Shown here: positions 24,998 through 33,041 of the stretch, piece after piece
Layout: each line of letters begins with the position of its first letter
How positions within the stretch are numbered: the first letter of the stretch is position 1
Origin: Prauserella_A sp040645195
GTDB taxonomy: Bacteria > Actinomycetota > Actinomycetes > Mycobacteriales > Pseudonocardiaceae
Direction: 5' to 3'
Length of the DNA: 64,000 bases
Assembly: GCF_040645195.1 (NCBI RefSeq)
Contig: NZ_JBEYXW010000021.1
Coordinates: forward strand, 53,967 to 117,966
Program-made: the position numbers and the translations under genes
Notes under the pieces: generated by a model
Database searches by the model: none
The model's input: the letters and a program-made list of their open reading frames with translations, nothing else
Told to the model about the DNA's origin: nothing

Positions 24998-25082
24998 GGG
25001 AGCTGACCGTATCCGCGCCGAACGGACGCGGCCGCCGCGACCCGTCGTGGTTCGCGGCGGCGTGCGTCAGTTCACCTCTGGT

Positions 25083-25148
25083 TCAGCACTTCCCGCAGCA
25101 ACCACAGGCCGGGCCGGAACAGGAACCACAGCAACCGCATCCACTCAT
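25083..25148 (-). CDS. Tiny Cys-rich peptide, metallothionein-like
   Basis: A 21-residue peptide with eight Cys in two near-symmetric halves: MSGCGCCGSC, a SGPA spacer, then CGCCGKC and TGA. Only Gly, Ser, Pro, Ala and one Lys fill the rest. The pattern CxCCxxC repeated is what a metal-thiolate peptide would need. A GGTGG-like site lies about 8-12 bases before the ATG. It is the first reading frame upstream of ynfA. No wrong-frame shadow would produce this regularity, but whether it is translated is not proven. No family is recognised with confidence. Confidence 0.6.
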   Translation of the reverse strand: MSGCGCCGSCSGPACGCCGKC

Positions 25149-25309
25149 CGCGGATCACCACCCTTCGGCAACTCACGGTAGGGAGCAGCGCTGCACACAC
25201 GACACCACTACCCGAGTGACCCATGCCGGTTTCGCTATGTGACGACGGCGCGGCGGTGAAACTCGGCCTGGCACCACAACCGCGATCACCGCGTGTCACA
25301 CTGCGCATC

Positions 25310-26326
25310 GTGGAGTACCAACTCACGGCCGAACTCACCGCACCCGCCGACACCGCGGACCTGGACCCGCTCCAGCAGGCGGGAGTGGTGGCGCTACTGG
25401 ACACCCGGCTGAACCGGCTCTCGAGCATCGAGGGTCCGGATGGTGTCGAGATCACCCCGGTCGAGCATTCGGTGCACGCCCACCTCGGCGGCGCGAACGT
25501 GAGCTGGCTACTGGACGCCCCCGCACTGGTGTTCGCCGAGGACGCCACGCACGCCGTGCTGGAACAACTGCTGGAGGAGACCGAGCTCCTCGCCGGCTGG
25601 CAAGTCAAGCACTGCGCGGTGACCGCGACCGACGACCAGCTGGAGAGCGCGCTGGCGGCCACCGAGGAGCCGGGCATCGAGGCGGGCGGCCCGCTGCTCA
25701 CCGAACACGAGCTCGCGGAGCGGCAGGCGCGGCTCCTCGAAGCGGCCGGCTATCTGCGCGCCTTCGACCTGGACGCCTTCGGGTACGTCGAAGGTGGCGA
25801 CATCAGCATCGACGACGCCGGCTACGTCGCCGGTGCACTCATGCACGGCATCGAGATGCTCACCGACGAGCTGTTCGGTGACATCCAGCTGCTGGAGGAC
25901 GAGGACACCACCGCCGACGAGGTCGACGCGCTGTGGGTGCTCGACGAGCTGCCGCAGCAGTACGCCGATGGCTACACCGCACTGTTCGCCAAGCAGTTCC
26001 TCGTCGCCGCCGTGATTCTCGGGCACCGGCTCACCCAGACCGGCTGGACGGCGCCGCTGTCGACGGCCGAAGCACTGGCGTTGCACATCGCGAAGTCGCG
26101 CGCGGAGATCGAGCTGGACCTGGCCGAGGTACTCGACGAGGACAGGGTGGCCGCCATGTTCGGCCTCTTCGACGAGCGCGCTTTCGAAAACCGCGACCAC
26201 GAGGCGCTCTACGCCTCGGCGGACCCGGACACCGACGTCATGGATTGGTTCCGGCCACACCCGCACCTGACCGATTCGCCGGCCCTGCACCCGTACCTCG
26301 CTGACGAGGAGCCCTCAGCCGACTGA
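25310..26326 (+). CDS. Uncharacterised acidic protein
   Basis: I do not recognise this family. The frame is open from an ATG at 25223, but the first 29 codons look non-coding in composition; the GTG at 25310 (VEYQLTAELTAPADTADLDP) is a more natural start, giving 338 residues. The protein is soluble, strongly acidic and helical, with long Leu/Glu/Asp stretches (EDATHAVLEQLLEETELLAG; ELFGDIQLLEDEDTTADEVD). No signal peptide, membrane segment or known catalytic motif is seen. Only one Cys pair-like residue remains (KHCAV). It stands alone, divergent from the Cys-rich peptide. Confidence 0.7.
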   Translation: MEYQLTAELTAPADTADLDPLQQAGVVALLDTRLNRLSSIEGPDGVEITPVEHSVHAHLGGANVSWLLDAPALVFAEDATHAVLEQLLEETELLAGWQVKHCAVTATDDQLESALAATEEPGIEAGGPLLTEHELAERQARLLEAAGYLRAFDLDAFGYVEGGDISIDDAGYVAGALMHGIEMLTDELFGDIQLLEDEDTTADEVDALWVLDELPQQYADGYTALFAKQFLVAAVILGHRLTQTGWTAPLSTAEALALHIAKSRAEIELDLAEVLDEDRVAAMFGLFDERAFENRDHEALYASADPDTDVMDWFRPHPHLTDSPALHPYLADEEPSAD

Positions 26327-26353
26327 CCGCGAGGAGCGCGGCGATCACGTTAT

Positions 26354-26365
26354 TGGTCTCAACCA
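26354..26365. promoter_or_regulatory. dre-like site 1 (possible DasR operator)
   Basis: TGGTCTCAACCA matches 10 of 12 positions of the DasR (GlcNAc) core TGGTCTAGACCA. It pairs with a better site 69 bp downstream, both before a secreted protease. Confidence 0.35.
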
Positions 26366-26422
26366 CCTGCTTGGGTCCCGGGTGGGGACTTCGCCCCCGC
26401 CGATAGTCGTACGCCTCGCGGG

Positions 26423-26434
26423 TGATCTAGACCA
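26423..26434. promoter_or_regulatory. dre-like site 2 (possible DasR operator)
   Basis: TGATCTAGACCA matches 11 of 12 positions of TGGTCTAGACCA. It lies 143 bp before the serine protease start in a 239-bp gap; the rest of the gap shows no gene. Confidence 0.45.
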
Positions 26435-26565
26435 ATATTCGGTGAATCCATAACCGACTGGCGAGGAAACTTCAAGTCTCCCTGAGAGATCGGCGACCAC
26501 TTAGCGTTCGCCGCTATCACCGTCAACCCTGCTCGGTGATTTTCACACCATCAGGAGAGATCGCC

Positions 26566-27480
26566 ATGAAGAGACCTCTCATTCGGTTCCTGATCGCGGG
26601 TCTGGCCTTGGTCGGCGGATCGGTGGCACTGGCCGGCCCCGCCGTCGCGACGCCCACAGCGGATACCACCAGCGTCGCGGTCAGCCAGCGTGCCGCGACC
26701 ACGGCGAGCGAGCAAGATCGGATCGAGGAGTACTGGACACCGGCACGGATGGCCTCGGCACTGCCTGCCGAGGCGCTCCTGGCCGAGATCACAACGGAGC
26801 TGAAGACCCTCCTCACGCCGAAAGCGCGAGCCAGCGCGATCCCCGAGAACCCGCGACCGCAGCTGGGCAAGGTGTTCTTCACGCTCGGCGGGCAGAACTA
26901 CGTCTGCTCCGGCACGGCGACGACCAGCTCCAACCGCGACGTGGTGACCACGGCAGGACACTGCCTCAACGAGGGGCCCGGCGCGTTCGCGACCAACTTC
27001 GCGTTCGTTCCCGCGTACAACAACGGTTCCCGGCCGTACGGCACCTGGACCGCCGAGCGGCTTTACACCTCCTCGGCGTGGGCCAACTCGGGCGACTTCA
27101 ACTACGACGTCGGGTTCGCCGTCATGAACGAGAACGCCAGCGGGCAGAGCCTCACCGATGTGGTCGGCTCCTACCCGATCGCCTTCAACCTGGCGCGCGG
27201 GCTGACCTACACCTCCTACGGTTACCCGGCGGCGCCGCCGTTCAATGGTCAGTCGCTGTACTCCTGCACCAGTACCGCGCGGGCGGACACGATCGGCGGT
27301 TCGACCACGCAGGGCATCACGTGCGACATGACCGGCGGCTCCTCCGGGGGTGGCTGGCTCAACGGCGGCAGGCTGAACTCCGTCAACAGCTTCAAGTACA
27401 CGTTCGATCCGAACACGATGTACGGCCCGTACTTCGGCTCGACCATCCAATCCGTCTACAACGCCGCCGCCGTCGCCTGA
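26566..27480 (+). CDS. Secreted trypsin/V8-like serine protease
   Basis: Extracellular S1-type endopeptidase of 304 residues. The ATG follows AGGAGAG. Signal peptide about residues 1-29 (IAGLALVGGSVALAGPAVAT), then a propeptide of about 70 residues and the catalytic domain. The triad is readable: His in VVTTAGHCLNEGPG, Asp in SGDFNYDVGFAVMNE and Ser in CDMTGGSSGGGWLNG. Cys pairs (YVCSG with GHC; YSC with ITCDM) fit two disulfides. Monocistronic, with two dre-like sites upstream hinting at GlcNAc control. Confidence 0.93.
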   Translation: MKRPLIRFLIAGLALVGGSVALAGPAVATPTADTTSVAVSQRAATTASEQDRIEEYWTPARMASALPAEALLAEITTELKTLLTPKARASAIPENPRPQLGKVFFTLGGQNYVCSGTATTSSNRDVVTTAGHCLNEGPGAFATNFAFVPAYNNGSRPYGTWTAERLYTSSAWANSGDFNYDVGFAVMNENASGQSLTDVVGSYPIAFNLARGLTYTSYGYPAAPPFNGQSLYSCTSTARADTIGGSTTQGITCDMTGGSSGGGWLNGGRLNSVNSFKYTFDPNTMYGPYFGSTIQSVYNAAAVA

Positions 27481-27564
27481 CCCCACCTCAGAAGTTGACC
27501 TAGGGAAATACGGGTGTTACAGACCAAACGTAGCCTTTCGTTGCCCAAACGAAAGGGGTCACCA

Positions 27565-29160
27565 ATGTCGGTACGTCGACGCCTGGGTCTGCTGCTCGTT
27601 GCGGCGGCCTTGCCAGCCGCCCTGCTCACCGCCCCGGCGCACGCCGCGCGTCCGGCACCGACCGCCGTCGACGTGGTCGGGCTCGGCGTCGCCGAGGCGC
27701 ACACCTTGCTCACGCAGCGCAAGGTCACCTCGGTGCAACTGGTCGACTCCTACCTGCAGCGGATCGAGGCCTACGAGGACGCCTACGGTGATCAGCCCGG
27801 CGTCAATGCCGTGATCACGGTCAACCGGCACGCCCGCGCCGAGGCCGCCCGGCTGGACGCCGAGCGCAGGTCCGGCCGCACCCGCGGCCCGCTGCACGGC
27901 ATTCCCATCGTCGTGAAGGACAACTTCGACACGGTGGGCATGCCAACCACCAGCGGCTCGGTGGCCCTGCGCGACCTGTATCCGCGCGACGACGCGACGC
28001 AGATCCGCAAGCTGCGCGACGCGGGCGCGATCATTCTCGCCAAGACGAACCTGCATGAGTTCGCCATGAACATCACCACGATCAGCTCGCTCGGCGGGCA
28101 GACCCGCAATCCCTATGACCAGCAACGAATTCCGGGTGGGTCGAGTGGTGGCACCGGCGCCGCGGTGGCCGCGTCGTTCGCGCCGGCGGGCATGGGCAGC
28201 GACACGTGCGGGTCGATCCGGATTCCCGCGGCGCACAACAATCTCGTCGGGTTGCGGCCGACGCTGGGACTGTCCAGCCGGGACGGTGTCGCCCCACTCG
28301 CCAGCACCCAGGACACCGCGGGCCCGCTTGCCGGTTCGGTACGTGATGTCGCGCTGATCCTCGACGCGACCGTCGGCTACGACCCCAAAGACCCGGTCAC
28401 CGCAGCAGCTAAGGGCAACATCCCACGCAGTTACCTCACAGGTATGACGAATAATTCCTTGCAGGGCAAGAAAGTCGGCGTGTTCACCGACTACTTTGGA
28501 ACCACAGACGCCGCACAGGACACGAACGAACTCGTGCGCGCGGCCATCGACGACATGGCCGCGCTGGGCGCGGAGTCCGTCGAGCTCGGCCCGCAGCCGG
28601 AGATCATGGCCGCAGCCGCGGCAGCGAACCGGGTGCGTGACGAGTTCGAGCGTGACCTCAACGCCTACCTCGACGCGGCTCGCGGCAAGCCACGCGACCT
28701 CGCCCGGCTGGAGCCGCCGTACCGCGAGATCACCCTCGCCGACATCGCGACGTCGGGACAGGTCACGCCGAGCGTGCTCACGACGTTGCGGAACTGGGTC
28801 GACAGCCCCACCCTGCCCAACCCCAGCTACACCGAGAAGCTGCGCCAGCGCGACATTCTGCAGGCGAAGCTCACCGAGCTGATGGCAGAGCACGACCTCG
28901 ACGCACTGGTCTACCCGACGATCAGCGAACCGCCAGCCGTGATCGGTACGACCCAGTCCTATCTGAACTGCAGGCTCGCGGGGTACAGCGGCTTCCCTGC
29001 GCTGAGCGTTCCCGCCGGGTTCACCGCCGACGGCCTTCCGGTCGGCGTGGAGCTGCTGGGCGAGCCGTTCGCCGAGCCTGCGCTGCTGAGCATGGGCTAC
29101 GCCTACGAGCAGGCCACTGAACACCGCACACCACCGGAGAGCACGCCGGCATTGCGCTAG
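27565..29160 (+). CDS. Secreted amidase-signature hydrolase
   Basis: Exported amidase of 531 residues. A signal peptide (LGLLLVAAALPAALLTAPAHA) precedes a full amidase-signature domain. The Ser-cisSer-Lys triad is visible: Lys in GIPIVVKDNFDTVGMPT, cis-Ser in IPGGSSGGTGAAVAAS and nucleophile Ser in GMGSDTCGSIRIPAAHN. AKTNLHEFA is also typical. The family cleaves many amides, including peptide amides; the substrate here is unknown. It follows the protease by 84 bp but has its own start region with AAAGGGG-type ribosome site; possibly a separate promoter. Confidence 0.92.
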   Translation: MSVRRRLGLLLVAAALPAALLTAPAHAARPAPTAVDVVGLGVAEAHTLLTQRKVTSVQLVDSYLQRIEAYEDAYGDQPGVNAVITVNRHARAEAARLDAERRSGRTRGPLHGIPIVVKDNFDTVGMPTTSGSVALRDLYPRDDATQIRKLRDAGAIILAKTNLHEFAMNITTISSLGGQTRNPYDQQRIPGGSSGGTGAAVAASFAPAGMGSDTCGSIRIPAAHNNLVGLRPTLGLSSRDGVAPLASTQDTAGPLAGSVRDVALILDATVGYDPKDPVTAAAKGNIPRSYLTGMTNNSLQGKKVGVFTDYFGTTDAAQDTNELVRAAIDDMAALGAESVELGPQPEIMAAAAAANRVRDEFERDLNAYLDAARGKPRDLARLEPPYREITLADIATSGQVTPSVLTTLRNWVDSPTLPNPSYTEKLRQRDILQAKLTELMAEHDLDALVYPTISEPPAVIGTTQSYLNCRLAGYSGFPALSVPAGFTADGLPVGVELLGEPFAEPALLSMGYAYEQATEHRTPPESTPALR

Positions 29161-29176
29161 CTGCCATGATCGCGCG

Positions 29177-29818
29177 GTGTCCACAAACGCCGCGCTGCGG
29201 CCGTTGTGCCCCAAAGTGATCTTCGAAGGCACCCGGCTGACCAAGAAGACCGACCTCGCCTTCGCCCTCAACGAGCACGCTCGGTTCGTCGGCCCGCGTA
29301 AGTACCGGTACCACTCGCCGCTGGTGTCGGCGGAGTGGAGCGGGCTGACGAACGAGGCGTGGGGGCCGAGCCTGATCAGCTTTCCGCCGGAGTACGAGCC
29401 GACGGTGCTGGAGGCGTACCGAACCTGGGTGCGACTGTTCGAGCTGCACCGGTACTACTCCTGGATCGTCGACCGCTTCCATCTGTCCACACAGGTCCAG
29501 CAGGCACGTTCCGGACACCGGTTCGATTTCGACTGGCTGGAGGAGCGACTGCACCCGCTGGGTTTCGCGGTCGTGTTGTGCTGCCGACAAGCGGATTCCT
29601 TCCCGCGCGCCCGCGAGCAACGGCTGCGTGTCTCCGGCAACCCCGCGCAGTACGACGACCTCGGCATCTTTCTGCACGAGCAGGACGAGCTCAGGGCCGC
29701 GGCGCGGCGCAGCCGGCTGCCTCTGCTGGAACTCGACGTGACCGGCCGCGGCGTGGACGAGCTGGCCGACGCCGTGGCCGACTGGTTCGCCGAGCATAAC
29801 CTCCTGAAAGCTGACTGA
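29177..29818 (+). CDS. Thymidylate-kinase-like protein with degenerate P-loop
   Basis: Cytosolic protein of 213 residues that follows the nucleotide-kinase plan. The N-terminus VIFEGTRLTKKTDLAFALNE sits where kinases have FEG-x-GxGKTT, but the glycines are lost. A DRF-type motif appears as YYSWIVDRFHLSTQ and a lid-like RAREQRLRVSGNPAQYDDL follows. ATP binding through a standard Walker A is therefore doubtful; it may be a non-canonical kinase or a pseudokinase. Close actinomycete-type relatives seem to share this altered motif (from memory). GTG start, 16 bp after the amidase. Function unknown. Confidence 0.65.
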   Translation: MSTNAALRPLCPKVIFEGTRLTKKTDLAFALNEHARFVGPRKYRYHSPLVSAEWSGLTNEAWGPSLISFPPEYEPTVLEAYRTWVRLFELHRYYSWIVDRFHLSTQVQQARSGHRFDFDWLEERLHPLGFAVVLCCRQADSFPRAREQRLRVSGNPAQYDDLGIFLHEQDELRAAARRSRLPLLELDVTGRGVDELADAVADWFAEHNLLKAD

Positions 29819-29825
29819 AAGTTTC

Positions 29826-29839
29826 TGCAAGAACTTGCA
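29826..29839. promoter_or_regulatory. LacI/MalR-type operator of the sugar importer
   Basis: TGCAAGAACTTGCA is an inverted repeat (TGCAAG-AA-CTTGCA). It resembles the CTTGCA-type elements of actinomycete maltose regulators and lies 55 bp before the binding-protein start. The matching LacI regulator is the last gene of the cluster. Confidence 0.7.
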
Positions 29840-29893
29840 AACGGTGTCATCTCCTCGCTAACCTTCCGGCACCCGGTCTCGACGAGGAGAGCT

Positions 29894-31195
29894 ATGAGAG
29901 CTTCACGCAGGCTGGCGGCGCTGGCCGCCCTCACCGCACTCACTGTTGCCGCCTGCGGCGGCAACAGTGCCGGTGACCAGAGCGACGCCGCCCGCAAGGC
30001 GGCGGCGAATCCGCAGTCCGTCTCCGGCACCATCACCTGGTGGGACACCGCTGATGCGACCAGCGAGGCGCCCGCGTTCCGGGAACTGGTCGACCGCTTC
30101 GAGCAGAAGTACCCGAACATCGACGTCAACTACGTCAACGTGCCCTTCGACGGTGCCGACGACAAGTTCAGGACCGCAGGGCAGGCCGGTGACGGCGCCC
30201 CCGACGTCATGCGCGCCGAAGTGGGCTGGACCAGTACCCTCGCCGCGCTCGGCTACCTGCAACCGCTCGACGGCACACCTGCGCTGACCGGCGCCGACGA
30301 CTACCTGCCGGTGGCCTTGCAGAGCAACGTCTACGACGGCAGGACCTACGGCGTTCCCGAGGTCACCGACACCCTCGCCCTCCTCTACAACAAGGACCAC
30401 TTCGCCAAGGCGGGCATCACCGAGCCACCAAGGACGTGGGCAGATCTCGAGACCGCCGCGCGGAAGCTCGAACAGGCCGTTCCGGGAACCACGGGTGTGT
30501 TCCTCAATGCCGACGCCTACTTCCTGTTGCCGTTCATCTACGGCGAAGGCGCCGATTTCGTGGACGTGGACAGCGAGCGGATCACGATCGACAGCCCACA
30601 GGTGAGCGCCGCGATCGAGACGGTGCAGCAGCTCACGGCCGACGGCACCGGGGCCACCGACACGAGCGCCAACAAGTATACGAACATGCTGAACGGCTTC
30701 AAGAACGGAACGGTCAGCATCATGCTCAACGGCCCGTGGTCGGTGCCGGATGTGCTCAGCGGGCGCGCATTCGCCGACCCCGGAAACCTCGGTGTGGCAA
30801 CGGTTCCCGCCGGCCCTGAGGGCCATGGCGGCCCGGTCGGCGGGCACAACCTGGTCGTCTATGCCGGCTCGCCGAACCTCGCCGCCTCGTATCTGTTCGT
30901 CGAGTTCATGAACTCGACGGAAAGCCAGGCGTATGCGGCCACACAGAACAACACCATGCCAACCCGGAAGTCCGCGTACGACAGGCCCGACGTCGCGCGC
31001 AACGCCGTGATCGCAGCCTTCCGGGAACCGCTCTCGTCCGCGCTGCCCCGGCCCTGCGCGCCCGGCGCCGGGGACCTGCACAACCTCGTCACGCCCTTCT
31101 ACGAACGAATCCTCGGCGGCCAGGCATCCATTGCGGACGGTCTGCGCGATGCGCAGCAGAAGGCAAGGCGCTTCGTTCCCGGGTTCGAGTCATGA
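29894..31195 (+). CDS. Sugar (maltose-type) ABC binding lipoprotein
   Basis: Extracellular solute-binding lipoprotein of 433 residues. The lipobox is LTVAACG. The family 1 pattern is clear: TITWWDTADATSEAPAFREL, VPFDGADDKFRTAGQAGDGA, VPEVTDTLALLYNKDHFAKA and MLNGPWSVPDVLSG. It probably binds maltose or malto-oligosaccharides, because a GH13 glucosidase and a LacI regulator share the cluster. Coupled to the first permease by ATGA. An operator-like palindrome lies upstream. Confidence 0.92.
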   Translation: MRASRRLAALAALTALTVAACGGNSAGDQSDAARKAAANPQSVSGTITWWDTADATSEAPAFRELVDRFEQKYPNIDVNYVNVPFDGADDKFRTAGQAGDGAPDVMRAEVGWTSTLAALGYLQPLDGTPALTGADDYLPVALQSNVYDGRTYGVPEVTDTLALLYNKDHFAKAGITEPPRTWADLETAARKLEQAVPGTTGVFLNADAYFLLPFIYGEGADFVDVDSERITIDSPQVSAAIETVQQLTADGTGATDTSANKYTNMLNGFKNGTVSIMLNGPWSVPDVLSGRAFADPGNLGVATVPAGPEGHGGPVGGHNLVVYAGSPNLAASYLFVEFMNSTESQAYAATQNNTMPTRKSAYDRPDVARNAVIAAFREPLSSALPRPCAPGAGDLHNLVTPFYERILGGQASIADGLRDAQQKARRFVPGFES

Positions 31196-32184
31196 CCACC
31201 ACCACGCTGCGGCCACCCTCCGGCGTGGCACCGCCACCGGTGCCGCCCCGCCGGCGGATGCGTGACCTGCTCAGCAAGTACTGGTACGCCTGGGCGATGG
31301 TGGCACCGGTCGTGCTCGTGCTGTCGGTCCTTGTGCTCTACCCACTGGCGCACGGTGTGTACCTGTCACTCACCGACGCCACCGAGTTCACCAGCGGACG
31401 CACTATAGGTGTCAACGAGATCCCGGCGACGTATGACTTCGTCGGGTTCCGGAACTACCTCGATGTACTCTCCGGCGCCGACGGCGCGTTCTATCCACGT
31501 CTGCTGTGGACAGTGCAGTGGACGGTCATCTGCGTCGTGCTGCACTATTCGATCGGCCTCGGACTGGCCCTGCTGCTCAACCGGGCGCTACGTATGCGCA
31601 CGCTGTACCGGCTGCTGCTCATCCTGCCGTGGGCGGTGCCCCCGTTCGTCGCCGCGTTCGGCTGGCGGCTCATCCTCAACGACGAGGGCGGTGTGCTCAA
31701 CGCCGTGCTGAACGCGGTCGGCATCGCCGGTGTGGACTGGCTCGGCCAGCCGCTCGCCGCGAAGGTCTCGGTGATCATGGTCAACGTCTGGCTCGGTGTG
31801 CCGTTCATGATGGTCGCCCTGCTCGGCGGCCTGCAGACCGTGCCGAAGGAACTGTACGAAGCGGCCGAAGTGGACGGTGCCACAGCCTGGCAACGGTTTT
31901 GGGCCGTCACGTTGCCAGGCCTGCGTCCCGTGTCGGGCACCGTGATCCTGCTGGGCACGATCTGGACGTTCAACCAGTTCCCGGTGATCGCCCTGCTCAC
32001 CGGGGGCGGGCCGGGCGGGGCGACGAACATCCTCGTCACCGAGGCCTACGAGCTGGCGTTCCAGGGAATCCGCGACTACGCGGGCGCGGCGACCTACGGC
32101 GCGCTCATCGCATCGATGCTCGTCATGTTCGCCTTCTTCTACCGCCGCTGGTTGCAACGGCAGTCGAGCGAGGTACTGGGATGA
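31192..32184 (+). CDS. Sugar ABC permease, MalF type
   Basis: Membrane subunit of 330 residues with six or more helices. The cytoplasmic EAA loop is LYEAAEVDGATAWQRFWAVT followed by LPGLRPV, which contacts the ATPase. The N-terminus is Pro-rich and cytosolic. It overlaps both neighbours by ATGA. No ATPase is encoded in the cluster, so a shared MsiK-type ATPase elsewhere is expected, as in other actinomycete sugar importers. Confidence 0.94.
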   Translation: MTTTTLRPPSGVAPPPVPPRRRMRDLLSKYWYAWAMVAPVVLVLSVLVLYPLAHGVYLSLTDATEFTSGRTIGVNEIPATYDFVGFRNYLDVLSGADGAFYPRLLWTVQWTVICVVLHYSIGLGLALLLNRALRMRTLYRLLLILPWAVPPFVAAFGWRLILNDEGGVLNAVLNAVGIAGVDWLGQPLAAKVSVIMVNVWLGVPFMMVALLGGLQTVPKELYEAAEVDGATAWQRFWAVTLPGLRPVSGTVILLGTIWTFNQFPVIALLTGGGPGGATNILVTEAYELAFQGIRDYAGAATYGALIASMLVMFAFFYRRWLQRQSSEVLG

Positions 32185-33017
32185 GCGCACGCGGGACACG
32201 CAGCAGGCTTGCCTCGACCGGCCTGCACACGGTGCTGATCGCTGCGAGCGTGATCGCGGTGTTCCCGGTCGCGTGGGTGGCACTCACTTCACTGAAGACC
32301 GACAGGGACACCTGGGCACGCCCGACTGAGCTCGGCACGCTTGGCCTCGGCAACTACGGGCAGGTGCTCGGGGACACGCAGTTCCTCACCTGGTTCGCCA
32401 ACTCGCTCATCGTCGCGACCTGCACCACCGTGCTCGGTGTGCTGATCGCGGCCACCGCGGGCTACGCCGCTTCCCGGATGCGGTTTCCAGGGCAACGACC
32501 GCTGATGTGGACGTTCCTCATCACCCAGATGTTCCCGGCCGCGGTGCTGATCGTGCCGCTGTACAACGTGCTTTCCGGTTTGGGCCTGCTGAACTCCTAC
32601 GCCGGGCTCGTCCTCGCGCAATGCACGATCGCGGTGCCGTACTGCGCCTGGATGCTCAAGGGTTACTTCGACACGATCCCGGTGTCGATCGACGAGGCCG
32701 GGCGCATCGATGGCCTCAGCCCGTTCGGCACCTTCTGGCGGTTGATCGTTCCGCTGGCAAGGCCGGGCATCTCGGTGACCGTGTTCTACTCGTTCATCAC
32801 GGCCTGGGGTGAGGTCGCCTTCGCCGGGGTGTTCATGCAGAGCGAGGACCACTACACCCTGCCCGTCGGGTTGGCCACGTTCGTCAGCGACTTCAAGGCC
32901 GAGTGGGGCCTGCTCACCGCGAGTTCGGTGCTGGTGATGCTGCCGGCCGCGGTCGTCTTCTTCCTCGTCCAACGGCACCTGATCGCCGGCCTGACGGCCG
33001 GTGGCGTCAAGAGCTGA
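32181..33017 (+). CDS. Sugar ABC permease, MalG type
   Basis: Second membrane subunit of 278 residues, starting MSARGTRSRLASTGLHTVL. The same frame is open far upstream, but only as a shadow of malF. The EAA loop is SIDEAGRIDGLSPFGTFWRL, and the six helices and final AGLTAGGVKS match MalG-type ends. ATG overlaps the malF stop. Together with malE- and malF-like genes it forms a CUT1 importer. Confidence 0.94.
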   Translation: MSARGTRSRLASTGLHTVLIAASVIAVFPVAWVALTSLKTDRDTWARPTELGTLGLGNYGQVLGDTQFLTWFANSLIVATCTTVLGVLIAATAGYAASRMRFPGQRPLMWTFLITQMFPAAVLIVPLYNVLSGLGLLNSYAGLVLAQCTIAVPYCAWMLKGYFDTIPVSIDEAGRIDGLSPFGTFWRLIVPLARPGISVTVFYSFITAWGEVAFAGVFMQSEDHYTLPVGLATFVSDFKAEWGLLTASSVLVMLPAAVVFFLVQRHLIAGLTAGGVKS

Positions 33018-33041
33018 AGCAACTCTGCAGAAGGGATCTCC

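Noticed and set aside
27559..29271. A 570-codon minus-strand frame over the amidase-signature gene
   Set aside because: No motifs; shadow of a gene with an intact catalytic triad.
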